Positions 48,424-59,464 of a DNA stretch of 64,000 nt are shown here, piece after piece (within the stretch, counting starts at the first letter, position 1; every line of letters begins with the position of its first letter). The position numbers were made by a program, and so were the translations under genes. The notes under the pieces are model-generated. The model was not told the DNA's origin. It worked only from the letters and a program-made list of their open reading frames with translations, and searched no databases. Source of the stretch: Trichomonas vaginalis G3 (lineage: Eukaryota > Parabasalia > Trichomonadida > Trichomonadidae); the NCBI RefSeq assembly GCF_026262505.1, contig NC_067207.1:22846082-22910081 (forward strand). The letters are read 5' to 3'.

Positions 48424-49338
48424 TTATAAGCGTTTCACATGAATTGTATGATGTATATTTGAAATCCTAAACAATTTCGTAGCTTCTATTTCTTCTGTCA
48501 GTACATCGAATGTTTTAACGATACCGAAAGTTTCTTTATATTTCTTCTTGACATCTGAAAGAAGGAAATCGTCAGCAGTTGGATAGTTTTTGTTCAGAAA
48601 TGTCAACATGTCCATTTTATCTTCTGCTGGTTTCTCTGCTTCTTTCTTTAAATCTGCATAGTCGTTTCGCATACGTTCTATCTCTTTGACGGAGTAGTTA
48701 TATTTCCTCATTGCTGCTTTACATTTAGAACATTGTGGGTTCATTTTAGCATTGTACATTGAAATTTGACCTGCAAGTACAACTAAGGCGTCAATGGTTT
48801 TCTTTAACTCAAAAGTTGCTGGTTTTATTTGTTCGTTCCATACTTTACCTCTTCTATCTTTATCTCTTATCTGCCATACACATTTTGCAACCAACGAAAC
48901 AAAGTTGTCGTAGGTCTTAAATTCTTCAGATTTATATATGTCAGAAACATTTTTATATACCATATCGCAGTCTTTGTCCATGACTTTGTGGTTGCAATGA
49001 AATCCAAGAAACTCATAGTTTACCTTTCGTATGAACTTCTTTATTTCTACCGAGTCAGTTGCTTTGACTTCTATTTCATCGAATTCAGGAATAGTAAGCT
49101 TTTGTTGTTGTATTTCAGGAAGTTTAGGTAGATGGTCAATAATATCCTGCATTTCATAAAGATACTGTTCATTTGTTTCATCTTTCGCACTACAGTCTAA
49201 ATCTCCTTGGAGAAGTTCTTGCTTTATCTTCTGGATTGTTGTTTCGAAAGTATATGAAGAAGGAATGAAGCTTTTCATCTCTACTAACATTGAAGTTGGG
49301 TTCATGACTAAAGAGTTTGGTGCTGTTGTTGCTAACAT
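48424..49338 (-). CDS. Unknown 304-aa protein, copy 2
   Basis: This is the counterpart of 23464-24378 with a few amino-acid differences; NPQCSKCKAA and the coiled coil are kept. The start is chosen at MLATTAPNS to match copy 1, although the frame is open 37 codons upstream through a hairpin repeat. It looks whole. Confidence 0.6.
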   Translation of the reverse strand: MLATTAPNSLVMNPTSMLVEMKSFIPSSYTFETTIQKIKQELLQGDLDCSAKDETNEQYLYEMQDIIDHLPKLPEIQQQKLTIPEFDEIEVKATDSVEIKKFIRKVNYEFLGFHCNHKVMDKDCDMVYKNVSDIYKSEEFKTYDNFVSLVAKCVWQIRDKDRRGKVWNEQIKPATFELKKTIDALVVLAGQISMYNAKMNPQCSKCKAAMRKYNYSVKEIERMRNDYADLKKEAEKPAEDKMDMLTFLNKNYPTADDFLLSDVKKKYKETFGIVKTFDVLTEEIEATKLFRISNIHHTIHVKRL

Positions 49339-49688
49339 GTTCTTACAATAAAAATAAAAAAATATTTTTTTAAAAAAACCAACTTTATTTTTTATTTCGG
49401 GAAAATTCATGAGGTGAAAAAAGAGGTGAAAAAAGAGGTGAAATCTCACCTCTTCACCTAAAATATATTTTTGTCTGATTTACGCTCATTACGATGAAGT
49501 TTCGACAAAACATTTACGTTCATGTTTGACAAAACATTTACGATGAAATCATGAAAATTCATGAGGTGAAAAAAGAGGTGAAAAAAGAGGTGAAATCTCA
49601 CCTCTTCACCTAAAATATATTTTTATTGAATTCAGCAACAAAGTTCAAATTGTAAAAAGTCAAGCTTGAAAAATCTAAGTGTTTAGTC
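49339..49688. other. Intergenic region with two type A hairpins
   Basis: Type A repeats in reverse orientation lie at about 49404-49472 and 49551-49630. Between them are short caaaacatttacg repeats. The right part (ttcaaattgtaaaaagtcaa) duplicates the end of the packaging ATPase gene, so this spacer arose by recombination between hairpin regions. Confidence 0.65.
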
Positions 49689-49868
49689 TTAGTAAGATGG
49701 TAGCTTCTTAAAGCATATGCCGTCCTTGAGTTTTATGTACGTGAAGAGAAGTACAATGAATTCAATTACGAGTACAATTGCAATGACAACTAAGGCAACT
49801 ATTTTTGTCTTTTGCCAGCAAGGGTACTTCTTCTCTTCCAATGGTTCGGGAGAACTATACTCACTCAT
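49689..49868 (-). CDS. Small membrane protein present only in copy 2 (59 aa)
   Basis: From the start MSEYSSPEPLEEKKYPC (an ATG four codons upstream is also possible), a 23-residue hydrophobic helix IVALVVIAIVLVIEFIVLLF follows, then a short Lys/Cys tail. It is a single-span membrane protein. Copy 1 lacks it: there the 64-aa gene borders directly on a hairpin repeat. It could be a membrane or fusion-associated accessory; no family was recognised. Confidence 0.55.
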   Translation of the reverse strand: MSEYSSPEPLEEKKYPCWQKTKIVALVVIAIVLVIEFIVLLFTYIKLKDGICFKKLPSY

Positions 49869-49912
49869 GAGAAATGCCAAAACGGTTTAATAGAAAAAGT
49901 GTAATTTTTTTC

Positions 49913-50107
49913 ATGTCCGAAGACTCGAAGGTGCAACACTTCCAAAATACCGACGAACTCAGAAGAGCAGCATGGCAGTATCTTCTTGACAACTTCTTTG
50001 AGTTCTCCAGGTACACCTTGGAAAATGCTGAAGAACTCCGACACAGAGAATTTGGAGAAATTGCACTCCAATACTACCTTGACAAACAAAGGGTAAACAA
50101 AGGGTAA
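49913..50107 (+). CDS. Unknown 64-aa helical protein, copy 2
   Basis: It is identical to the product of 23113-23307. The start at MSEDSKVQ is chosen by that match; the frame is open 13 codons upstream. Confidence 0.55.
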   Translation: MSEDSKVQHFQNTDELRRAAWQYLLDNFFEFSRYTLENAEELRHREFGEIALQYYLDKQRVNKG

Positions 50108-50148
50108 AATAAGACTAAAAACTTAACGTTTAAAAAGTGACATTTTTA

Positions 50149-50349
50149 ATGAGCTCCGAGTCACCGAGAAAACTTGGTCAGATGTTAGCAGCTTACTTCC
50201 CTGAGGAGGATGGAAGCGTTACATACGTAAGGTTCAAAAACAACGAACCTGGAATTGCGTACCAAATTCGCAATTACATGACCATGGAAGAGTACGAAAG
50301 GTTTCTACAAGAGAAACCAGCTCTAAACAACTCAGAAAAGAAAGAGTAA
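50149..50349 (+). CDS. Unknown 66-aa protein, copy 2
   Basis: It is identical to the product of 22871-23071 and is preceded by gtgacattttta. Confidence 0.5.
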   Translation: MSSESPRKLGQMLAAYFPEEDGSVTYVRFKNNEPGIAYQIRNYMTMEEYERFLQEKPALNNSEKKE

Positions 50350-50377
50350 AAAGTTTAACTCGTAATTGTTTATTTTT

Positions 50378-50986
50378 TTACTTGTATGGGCAAGCTGCAA
50401 GAATGAAGTCGACTATCTCAGTCTTTGTCTTGACCAGTTGGACTGCTCTTGCGAGTACGTCTGTTTTGCGGTCTCCAGCTGGTGTCTGACCTTCGTAATT
50501 GCGCATGTTCTTGAGAGCTCCAACTGTAAATGGCTGTAAGATGAAGAGTCTCTCAGACTGCTTGAGGTAGTCTTCACGGTCACGAACCGAATCTGTGGTA
50601 CGAGTCGAATTGGTCGACCTTAGGGAAGAGACTGAAAGCCTGTCATCTTCCATAGGGGCTGTGGCATACTCTTTGCGTAAACGGTTCAGACCTTCTTCGA
50701 ACTCTTGGTCTCTCTTCGATTGGGATTGAGATTGGAATTGGGGTGGAGGGTTTGACATGAACATCCAAGGGTTAGGGAAGTAAGGCATGGGTTGAGGAGG
50801 GTAGTTTGGAAAGCCTTGTGGTGGGTAGTTTGGAAAGCCTTGTGGTGGGTAGTAACCTTGAGGTGGAAATTGGTAGTAATTCGGAGGTCCTTGTTGGAAC
50901 TGAGGTTGCTGAGGAGACTGTTGTGGTGCTGGAGCATGCTGTTCCTCTGGCTGTGGAACGGGTTCAGTAGGTGGGACGTCGGACAT
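50378..50986 (-). CDS. Pro/Gln/Tyr-rich protein (202 aa), copy 2
   Basis: It is identical to the product of 22234-22842. It looks whole. Confidence 0.6.
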   Translation of the reverse strand: MSDVPPTEPVPQPEEQHAPAPQQSPQQPQFQQGPPNYYQFPPQGYYPPQGFPNYPPQGFPNYPPQPMPYFPNPWMFMSNPPPQFQSQSQSKRDQEFEEGLNRLRKEYATAPMEDDRLSVSSLRSTNSTRTTDSVRDREDYLKQSERLFILQPFTVGALKNMRNYEGQTPAGDRKTDVLARAVQLVKTKTEIVDFILAACPYK

Positions 50987-51009
50987 TCGTTTGTGTCTTA
51001 ACCGTCTTT

Positions 51010-51358
51010 GTTCTGAAACAATATAATATTGTCTTGAAAAAGTACAACATTGTCTTGAAAAAGTACAACATTGTCTTGAAAAAGTACAACATTGTCTTGA
51101 AAAAGTACAACATTGTCTTGAAAAAGTACAACATTGTCTTGAAAAAGTACAACATTGTTCTGAAAAAGTTCAAGACTTGTTCTGAAAAAGTACAGCTGTA
51201 CTCAAATTTGAGAGACATTGTACTGAATTTATACAACATTGTTCTGAAAAAGTACAACATTGTTCTGAAAAAGTACAATATTGTCTTGAAAAAGTACAAC
51301 ATTGTCTTGAAAAAGTACAACATTGTCTTGAAAAAGTACAATATTGTACTGACTCAGT
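51010..51358. repeat. 21-bp tandem repeat array, copy 2
   Basis: It has the same array and unit number as 21862-22215, between the same divergent genes. Confidence 0.85.
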
Positions 51359-51733
51359 ATGGAGCTTGACCCCTTAGACGAAGCAATTTATCTAATTGAG
51401 GTAAATGAAACCGTGAAGGAATATCTCAGCAAGTGCAAACCAAGCAAGTCCATTGGCTTCTGGTTGTCCAAGAATAGTGTCTTAAAGTTGGAAATTGAAA
51501 CAGGTGTTGCAATTCAAGTTCCAGAAGGCACTGCATTCGATGATATTAAGGATGTGAAGAAAGAAGCCCTCTTGAAGTTCTTCATGAAACGTCCTTGGAT
51601 ACTACTTCCATATCGTGAGAGCCCAATTCCACGAATTACACAAATTCTCAGAGCACTACTTCACTACTCTGGACAGCCGTTCTTCATAACCTCAGAAGGC
51701 GACATCCAACCAATTCTTCAGCCAGTTCAGTAA
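51359..51733 (+). CDS. Unknown 124-aa protein, copy 2
   Basis: It is identical to the product of 21487-21861. It looks whole. Confidence 0.6.
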   Translation: MELDPLDEAIYLIEVNETVKEYLSKCKPSKSIGFWLSKNSVLKLEIETGVAIQVPEGTAFDDIKDVKKEALLKFFMKRPWILLPYRESPIPRITQILRALLHYSGQPFFITSEGDIQPILQPVQ

Positions 51734-51761
51734 ACATCTCATTTTAACTTCACTTTTTTTT

Positions 51762-52046
51762 ATGTTTTTACTCACACTCGTACTCAACAGGTTTGTGTAC
51801 AACTATTTCAACTGTGAACCTTGTATTGACCGGTCTTCCTGCAAATGCAAGTTCGGTCAATACACAATTTATGGTGGCAAGAAAGACAGTGGGGAATGTT
51901 ATTCTGACATCTGTTGTTGCGCTCGAGAGAGAATTGAAATTCCAGACCCAACTCCAACACCAACACTCAAGTTGCCAAAGACTCATGTGAAGAAGAAGCC
52001 TTCTGGTAAGTTTCTTATAGCCATATACATGGCACGCTTTGAGTAA
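51762..52046 (+). CDS. Cys-rich small protein (94 aa), copy 2
   Basis: It is identical to the product of 21174-21458, with TTCACTTTTTTTT before the ATG. It looks whole. Confidence 0.6.
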   Translation: MFLLTLVLNRFVYNYFNCEPCIDRSSCKCKFGQYTIYGGKKDSGECYSDICCCARERIEIPDPTPTPTLKLPKTHVKKKPSGKFLIAIYMARFE

Positions 52047-52068
52047 AAACATTTTTTTCATTTTTTGA

Positions 52069-52652
52069 ATGAAGCAAGTTAAATTCGTCCCACACCAATC
52101 TCAATGGACCGATGAAGAGTTTCAAGCATGGTTGAAGGCGTTGAGAACGACATAGACGGCGAACTTGAAGGAGCTCAAACCACAATTGCAACCAAAATTG
52201 CAGAAGTCAAGGAACAGATAGCTCCACTTAAAGCTACCAAAGCTACTCTTGACCTCATGGATAGTTACCGTTTAGAAGTAAAGAGTGGAATAAGACAATT
52301 AAAATTAAAACTTCTAAACTACGAAGCTATACTCCAAAAGTTAGCAGAAATGAGAAGACTTTACCAGAGCTACTTACATGTAAGGGACTTACCTTCAAGC
52401 AGTCCGACCAAAGATGAATTTTCTGACATTGTCCCAATTTTGTCCGAAAGTCAGCTCAGATGTTTTGAACTGCTCCCAACATATCCAGAATATGAACGTT
52501 TGCCTGAACTCTTCCGCAATCTCAAAAAACGTTTTTTGGTTCTCATGTTCGAAACTTTTATCGGAAGAGACAACAAACGTTCAGAAGAAGAACAAGATAT
52601 TATTTTAAACTTGTTGTATGACTTAACCGTCATAACAAGCTTTTTGAAGTAA
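52069..52652 (+). pseudogene. Counterpart of the 194-aa helical protein gene, fossil, broken
   Basis: It matches 20567-21151. The coiled-coil region is readable. Confidence 0.55.
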
Positions 52653-52684
52653 AACCGTCATTCTCAAACCACTTCATTTTTTCG

Positions 52685-53385
52685 ATGTCCGAACAAGCAC
52701 CGAAGCCAAACTCAATGGCAGATGTCCTTTCAATGTTGCCAGACAAGCGCCCAGTTCAAATTCAAATTTTGAATTTGAAAGCTCATCTGACAAACACCGT
52801 TAAGACTCTCCAAAGTAGTCTTATGGAAGAGATGAAGACTTAAAGGTGAGTTCCTCATGAACCAAGCTTCCAATGAGAAATCCTGAACGATTTGACGGAA
52901 ACCTTGCGCATTTACGCGAGAGAGAACCGAGACCTTGCCAGACTCATCTACCGTTTCTTCGAAGAGATAGACGCCATCTGGAAGGTACTCGGAAAGGACA
53001 GAACCTCCAACACCGTACTTCGTGAACACAGAATTGAAGAAGGAATTGTCGAGGAAGAAGAGAAACACGAAGAAGAGGAAGAGGAAGAAGAGGAAGAAGA
53101 GAAACACGAAGAAGAGGAAGTTTGGGCAACCCTTGTTGCCGATGACACTTACGAAATTTCCCAACCCTACCCATACCAAATCCGCAACAAGGAGACAGGC
53201 AAGGTTCTTACCCCAGTCCTCAACAACTTGGGACACTTGAACCTTACCCTTCGGAATTACGGTTCAATTCCATGGGCAAGCTTGTCGCAATTCAATGGGT
53301 TCCAAATCCAAACAAGAAGACGAAGGTCAGACACATTGACGGTGACAAGCTCAACAACCGTAAGGAGAACCTCGAGTGGTTCTAA
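52685..53385 (+). pseudogene. Counterpart of the coiled-coil/HNH-like gene, fossil, broken
   Basis: It matches 19833-20534, including the Glu tract and the RHIDGDKLNNRKENLEW-type segment near the end. Confidence 0.5.
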
Positions 53386-53451
53386 GAGTAAAAAAATTTT
53401 ATTTTAGGGGGAAACCCCGAGTAAATTTAGGTGTTTATTTAGTTAAGTAGC

Positions 53452-53745
53452 TTAAATTAAGGAGAATTTGGACAAGTAGTTCCTGACCCTGAATTGGACT
53501 CTTTCGTCATCCCAGTTGCGTAGGAGGTCGTCCCAGAGGAGTTGGTAGAATTGCCAATCCAAGGACGATTTGTCCTCCCAGGCATTGAGGATGTACTGCT
53601 CGTAGAGTCTCATGACCTCTGCCTTGCACCAGACACCCTCTCCCTTGGAACGTAAGGCTTCTTCGAAGTGCTCGAATGCGATTGGCTGCGGACCATCGAA
53701 ATGACACTTTTTGTCCGTTTGGTCAATGTTCGTGTCTCGTGCCAT
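53452..53745 (-). CDS. Unknown 97-aa protein after the polymerase, copy 2
   Basis: The start MARDTNIDQTDKK is chosen because the upstream frame runs into the polymerase end. The product is helical and Trp-rich (VMRLYEQYILNAWEDK, LLWDDLLRNWDDE). It looks whole here, broken in copy 1. Confidence 0.5.
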   Translation of the reverse strand: MARDTNIDQTDKKCHFDGPQPIAFEHFEEALRSKGEGVWCKAEVMRLYEQYILNAWEDKSSLDWQFYQLLWDDLLRNWDDERVQFRVRNYLSKFSLI

Positions 53746-53840
53746 AGTCGACGAAAATACAGACAAACAGGTTATATATGAGTTTGAGACCAAGAATGGT
53801 GTAACTCGACCTGTCCGATTCAAATTCGAATAAAAATTTT

Positions 53841-55984
53841 TTATTTCATGCAATGTTTTATTTCTGTGCCGTCTTCAAGTATGCCCCAGTACTTACGCTT
53901 GGAGAGGACATGAACTTCGGTGAAAATTTTGTCCAATTTGAATTGACCCATCTTTTCACCGACCATTCCCATTTCAATGAGTTTGTTGTATCCTTCTTCG
54001 TTCGTCATGAGTGCGTCAATGTTCTCATAGTAAACCTTCACTTTGGATTTGACTTCGGAGAAGAATTTGTTGTAGTTGTCAAGGACTGCCTTTGCGAACT
54101 GAGGGTAAGACCAATGTTCGACAATAGGTTTTAATGTGGTTACTAAGCCACTTTGACCTTGAGTGAATTCGTACTTCAAAACAAAAGGAGAACCTTTCAA
54201 CAAAGTTGTCGACCTTCTCATGTTTACTCTTCATCTCTTGAGGTTTCTTAATGGAATATCCCCATGTCGAATTCATAAGCAATTTGAGTGTCATTGCAAG
54301 TTTGGGGTTTGAAGCTTTCCTAATATCATACAGTTGTTGTATGACTTTTCCAACTGTATAGTTCCTTCCTGGGAACTCACCATCTTCGTTTGGAATTCCA
54401 GTCGGGATATATTGGACGAACCTCATGTAGCAGCGTTAAGGTCGACATAGTATATCTTTTCATCTGAGTCGAACTTGTCGCAACCAATGGGTCCAGTTCG
54501 TGGAAATTCAAGTGAGTCTCTTATCTTCTGAGAAACTTCGCCTGCTATCTCATAAACATCGTCGAAGCAACCTGTTTCATATAAAACCTTCTGACCTAAC
54601 TCAGATGCTCTCCAATACAATTTGACGTCAATTGGATGTCTCAATGGAAGTTTGTTTATAGCATCTTGAAGTTCTTGCAACCTCATTGGAAGTTCTTCTG
54701 GTTCAGGTTGGTATCCGAACAATCCAACTCCTTTTGGAACAGTGTACTTCTTTTGTGCTATAACTTTGTCTGGAACAACTTTTGGTCTTGCTAACAATGA
54801 AAAGTTTGTTTCGTCTTTTGGTACAAAAGTTTCTGTCAGCTTGTCATCTGGAATTGGTTCCAACAAACCTTTCTCGAAAAGAATGTTTACAGCTCTGACA
54901 ATGTTGCACTTGCCTTTTCCGAACAATGGGTTTGTAAGACTTTCGTTCAACATGAAGTGGTTGTGGACAATTACAATCTTCAACCATGGTAAGTCTTTGT
55001 CAACAACATAGTCGTCATGTGAAGAACCTTTAGCTGTAGGTATGTTGACTCGGATATTGACATTTGCCAACGGTGCAATTTTGCCAATTGACCTCTGAGA
55101 ATGTACCTTGTCTTCACACATGACTCAAGATACTTCATCTTCTCATCTGTAACAAGACCAGAGTTCCTGAGACATGTAAGAATACAAGGTTCATTGACAA
55201 TTGTTTCAATTGAATTGTAAATTCCATACCTTGTCAAGTCAATGTCAGACTTATTTATGAACGGGAAGTATCCAGCATGTTGTCTGACTGCTTGAGGGTT
55301 AGGTTGGTACCATTCGAACTTACACTTGCAATTCCTTCAATTGCATTCAAAATGTCTGAGTCGGAGTCAACCATTTGTTCTCTCTTTGTAGTCTTGAAAG
55401 CGTCAAGAAGCATTGCAGCTGTTGTGACATTGCCATGTGCATAGTAAATGTGACCGTCCAAATCTGTTACGGTTAGTCTGAGATTGTATCCTTTCTTATT
55501 TCCGTCTTGAATGCAGCAAGTACTCCCATGAAGCCTTCTTTGTTCTTTCCTTCGTCAAAGTTTACTGTAAAGGTTCGACCAGATGTAATTTGACTTCTAA
55601 CTTCACGATACTTTCATATGCATATCTTGTTCTTTCCATGGGAGCATGTGCGTCTTCACCTTTTCCTTTTTTCCTTCTCAAAGGATGCAATTGTTCGTCA
55701 TGTTTCCAGTAGAATCTGGCAAAGCCGTCGTGTCCTTCAACTTGAGGTTCACTAACATCGAAAGGCATGTCCATAAGACGTTCTTCTTCTAACCTCTCTA
55801 GTCTGTTTGGATAATTTGCGCGTGCTGTTTCCAAGTCCATTTCATAGCGAAGACCAGACAGTTTGTCATAGACTTTTATGGGTCTTCCCTTCCTATATTT
55901 AAACTTCTTTGAAACTTTCCAACCATATCTTTCTAACTCTGCTTTTATTCTAGCAGATTTTCTATCCATTCTATATGGGGGCAT
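53841..55984 (-). pseudogene. Family B DNA polymerase, copy 2, fossil, broken
   Basis: This is the counterpart of 17241-19381 with the same motif blocks (YYVDLNAA, KLLMNSTWGYSIKK, VYYENIDALMT). Several breaks. It is preceded by the replication-class AT block. Confidence 0.8.
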
Positions 55985-56092
55985 TTTTATAAAAATAAAA
56001 AAATATTTTTTTCTTTACTTTACATAACCGCCTGCTGCCATAAGTCTTTGACGCCAACCCATACCAGCTAATGAAGGTTGACTTGGTTTAGT

Positions 56093-56594
56093 TTAAACTA
56101 ACTTTGGTTTTGGTTTATCTTCAGTTTTTGGTTTTTCTTCTTCTATCGGTTTTTCGTCACTTTTCGGTTCCTCTGACTTTACCTCACTTGCAGGTATGGT
56201 TGTGTCGTCAACATCTTCATAAATATCATATGCCATTTGTTTTTGTTTTCCTTTCAACTTTTTGTGTTTGTTGTAAAGTTTAGAATATTTCGACTCTAAG
56301 TCAATGAGATGTTCTATAATGAACTGTTGGTCAGTGAAGAACTTTTCCATCTGTTGTCTCGAAAGCTCCTTCAGACTTCAATATTTTATTTGTGAGAGTC
56401 TGTTTCTTTTTTGAGATACTAGCCGTTCCATTTCTATGAAAAGTGACTTTGTAGTTAGGGTTTGTATTTCCAGACCTGGCACTTTCTATTATTGAATTTT
56501 TCTCTTCATCTGTAAGTTCTTTGACAGGTTTTGACAATGGTTCTGAACTTTTTGTTTGTGGTGTCAAATCTACCGTTTCAACTTCTTCGGTCAT
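56093..56594 (-). pseudogene. Coiled-coil protein of about 165 aa, copy 2, fossil, broken
   Basis: This is the counterpart of 16629-17132 with the same TTTTTACTGAGATGAA upstream. The tail is Glu/Lys/Pro-rich. Confidence 0.5.
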
Positions 56595-56613
56595 TTCATC
56601 TCAGTAAAAAATT

Positions 56614-56769
56614 TTAGTTTGGTTTGTTTTCAACTGGTTGTTTAGGTTTTTTAAGTCGGTCTAAAACTTCCTGAGGTATAGGAAGAACTTGACAAACACG
56701 TGGTTGTGTAACTGCTGGAAGTCGACAAATCCATCTTGAACCCATTTGTCTCAATGCTGTATTGTTCAT
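56614..56769 (-). CDS. Unknown 51-aa protein, copy 2
   Basis: This is the intact counterpart of 16455-16610. Confidence 0.55.
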   Translation of the reverse strand: MNNTALRQMGSRWICRLPAVTQPRVCQVLPIPQEVLDRLKKPKQPVENKPN

Positions 56770-56787
56770 TTCATCTCAGTAAAAAAT

Positions 56788-57190
56788 TTACATTCCCCAC
56801 GTTTGAGGTGGTTGCGGTTGGTTATTGTTTACCCACTGTTGTGCATGGTTATATCCTCTGTTAAAGAATCTTTCACCTTGGTCCATATAGTGTCCTGCTT
56901 GGTTATAGTAGTCATTTGCTTTGTTTATAGTAGTTTCCTGCTTGTTTTCCTACATTGTCCATCCATCCTTGAACTTTTCCTCTTGTTTCAGGATTTGGAA
57001 TAAGATTTGTTGCATCTCGTGCTACCTCCCAACCTTTCTGTACAGTTTGTATAATAGGCTGTGCTTTCTCTTTCAGTATACCTAATGTACTCAAAATCTT
57101 CCTTCCAACTCCAAATACACCTCTGGCTATTGTTCCCACTGCGGGCAAAAATCTGGATGCAACTCCTGCTAATGCGCCAAATAAACCCAT
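56788..57190 (-). pseudogene. Gly-rich amphipathic virion-type protein, copy 2, fossil, broken
   Basis: This is the counterpart of 16043-16435. The amphipathic N-terminal region MGLFGALAGVASRFLPAVGT is readable. It is divergent from the integrase across 17 bp. Confidence 0.5.
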
Positions 57191-57207
57191 TTCTTATGGG
57201 TTAAAAA

Positions 57208-58163
57208 ATGACGAATCCAAACAAGGACCCCTATGTTTCTAAGGCACAAAGAAAGCACTCATGATAAAAATCTTTAGTTCAACACCAAATGCTTGGTTTA
57301 TGGATATCTTGGAAAACATTCCGAGGTATAGAGAAGATGGACCACCATACTGGCTAATATTTGTCGGTCAAAACACAAGATACTGTGAAGCCATACCATT
57401 ACAGTCCAAAAATATTTTAGATGTGAAAACTGCTTTGACAATATTCGTTGACAAATACCATCCAACAAAACTGACATCTGACTGTGAAAGTTCTTTCAAA
57501 TCAGACGATATTAAAAACTATCTGCGTTCAAAAAATGTAAACCAATATTTCATTGTCGACCAAAACCATTCTGCTCTTGGTGTCATTGACAGTTGTATAA
57601 AAATCTTAAGAGACTTAAATCAACCACAAGGTGGTGAGTAATGAAATGTCATATGACGACAAGTATAGACACTTCTCCATGGCAAAGATGAGACAAGTTT
57701 TAAATATTTACAATAGCCGTAAACAAAAAGGTTTGGGAAACCATTCCCCGAAGAAATGAAAAACAACCCCGACTTAGAGAAAGACTATATATTTAATAGT
57801 TTAGTCAAAAGAGACAAACAAGAAAGAATGCCAGGCTTCAAACTTAAGAAAGGTGACAAAGTAAAAATAGAAATACCTAAACGCGACCCATATGAAAATA
57901 CTATTGACTATGACAACAATGGGAACTCGACAGGTACTCACGTTCGTGTTCGTAAAAATAGAAGAAAGTATACAAGAGAATATTATGAAGTTTTAGGCAA
58001 ACATGGCAAAATGTACAGACTGCAAGCAGAAGATAAAACTACTATTGTCAGACCTCGTTTCAAACTTGTCAAAGTTCAAGGTGGTATACTTTCAAAGACA
58101 GTTCCTAACAAATATAAGACAACTCCTGACGAATATGCTAAAGAAGTTGAAAATGACGACTAA
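57208..58163 (+). pseudogene. Maverick integrase (rve family), copy 2, fossil, broken
   Basis: This is the counterpart of 15070-16026 with LTSDCESSF and NHSALGVIDSCIKILRDL. Its end overlaps the convergent fibre gene by 4 bp. Confidence 0.8.
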
Positions 58164-59446
58164 GCATTTCTATACCATGCGTAAACTGTCATGTAAGGTG
58201 GCATGTAGTCTTTACTTTGTCCCGTTGTTTGCGTATATCCTGAAACGATGTGTATGGTTTCCATTCCCTGAGTGTCACTCCAGTAACAATTTATAGCAAA
58301 CTTAACGTTGTCTTTAACATCATATCCTTTACCTTTTGTCATTCCTGACCAATCCCAATATCTATGCTTATGCCAACCTGCTTGAGATGTACTTAAATCT
58401 ATGTAGTGACTGTGTGCAGGTAAATTTTCACCTGAAATCGTTTTACTTCCACCTGTTTCCTTTGAAGAGTTTGCACAATACAAAAACCTGTCGACTATTT
58501 GAGTCCAAGTTCCAAAACCAAGTACTACTTCTGGTCTGGTAGAGTTCATTGACGTATAAATAGAACCTATAGGATATACTGTTTGAAGTATTTCTGTCTT
58601 TAATGTTTGAAGCTCTGTTTTGTCTGCTTTTTTATATAACTTTTCTTCAAGTTCATTTACGTCAGAGATGCTATGTCTATGATATTTTTGTGGGTATGTT
58701 CCTTCTGTCCATGCGAAAATACGTTCTTTTGTTGCATCTACATATCCTTTTATCCATGTCGAGTCTGCTTTTGTATTCCTTAACTCTGTAACACCTTTCT
58801 CAAGCTCTTTCAACTGTTGTCCATCTTCCATTAAACCTCTGGTATGACTTGAAACCGTTTGTGCCAACATATCTACAGTTTCTTTGTCGGCTTTAAGGTC
58901 TAAACACCCTGAAACCCATCCTGTATCAGCTTTCGTTTTTAAAATCTTCGATGTCCGTTCATTATACCATTCAACCCTTTCTATAATTTCATTGTCTTTT
59001 TCATCCACATATTCCTTATCTGCCTTCTTCACTAACCCACTAGCCAGATATGCTAACTCATCGTCAACATACTCTTTGTCAGCTTTCTTTTCAACATCCT
59101 CTTTTGTTGCATATGTTGCATCTGCTCTGTCATGTTCTTCTTGAACTTTTTCAATGACATACTCTTTGTCAGCTTTGTTGTCAATATCTGCTTTCAAAAG
59201 AAGTTCATCTATAGGTTTCTCGTTTAAAGTTCTTTTTGTTGGATTTATACAAACAGTATGGTTCTTGTTGTCTTGAAACAGAAACTCGTCTGTCATTGGG
59301 TTTAATGTCAGTTTTAAGTTTCCTTCTTTCAATGACTCAGATATCTTAGAATAGTTTGAAAAGTTTGTTGTGTTCTTATTTAGAGCTTGCATAATGAGTT
59401 GTCGGTTGTGTTGTATTTCTCTCATAGACGCTGTTTCATTTGACAT
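58160..59446 (-). CDS. Phage-tail-fibre-like protein, alternative shaft (428 aa)
   Basis: The base (about 110 residues, to the first KADKEYV repeats) and the tip (from the PIGSIYTSM motif, then DRFLYCANSSKETGGSKTIS to MPPYMTVYAWYR) match copy 1. The shaft between them is unrelated to copy 1: ADKEYVDDELAYLASGLVKK, coiled-coil repeats with KADTGW and KADSTW motifs, and a YHRHSISDVNELEEKL segment. It lacks both the GHTHTIAN repeats and the 190-residue insert. It looks whole, divergent from the gene at 59465 across 18 bp. Confidence 0.8.
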   Translation of the reverse strand: MSNETASMREIQHNRQLIMQALNKNTTNFSNYSKISESLKEGNLKLTLNPMTDEFLFQDNKNHTVCINPTKRTLNEKPIDELLLKADIDNKADKEYVIEKVQEEHDRADATYATKEDVEKKADKEYVDDELAYLASGLVKKADKEYVDEKDNEIIERVEWYNERTSKILKTKADTGWVSGCLDLKADKETVDMLAQTVSSHTRGLMEDGQQLKELEKGVTELRNTKADSTWIKGYVDATKERIFAWTEGTYPQKYHRHSISDVNELEEKLYKKADKTELQTLKTEILQTVYPIGSIYTSMNSTRPEVVLGFGTWTQIVDRFLYCANSSKETGGSKTISGENLPAHSHYIDLSTSQAGWHKHRYWDWSGMTKGKGYDVKDNVKFAINCYWSDTQGMETIHIVSGYTQTTGQSKDYMPPYMTVYAWYRNA

Positions 59447-59464
59447 TTTTATTCTAGATAAAAT

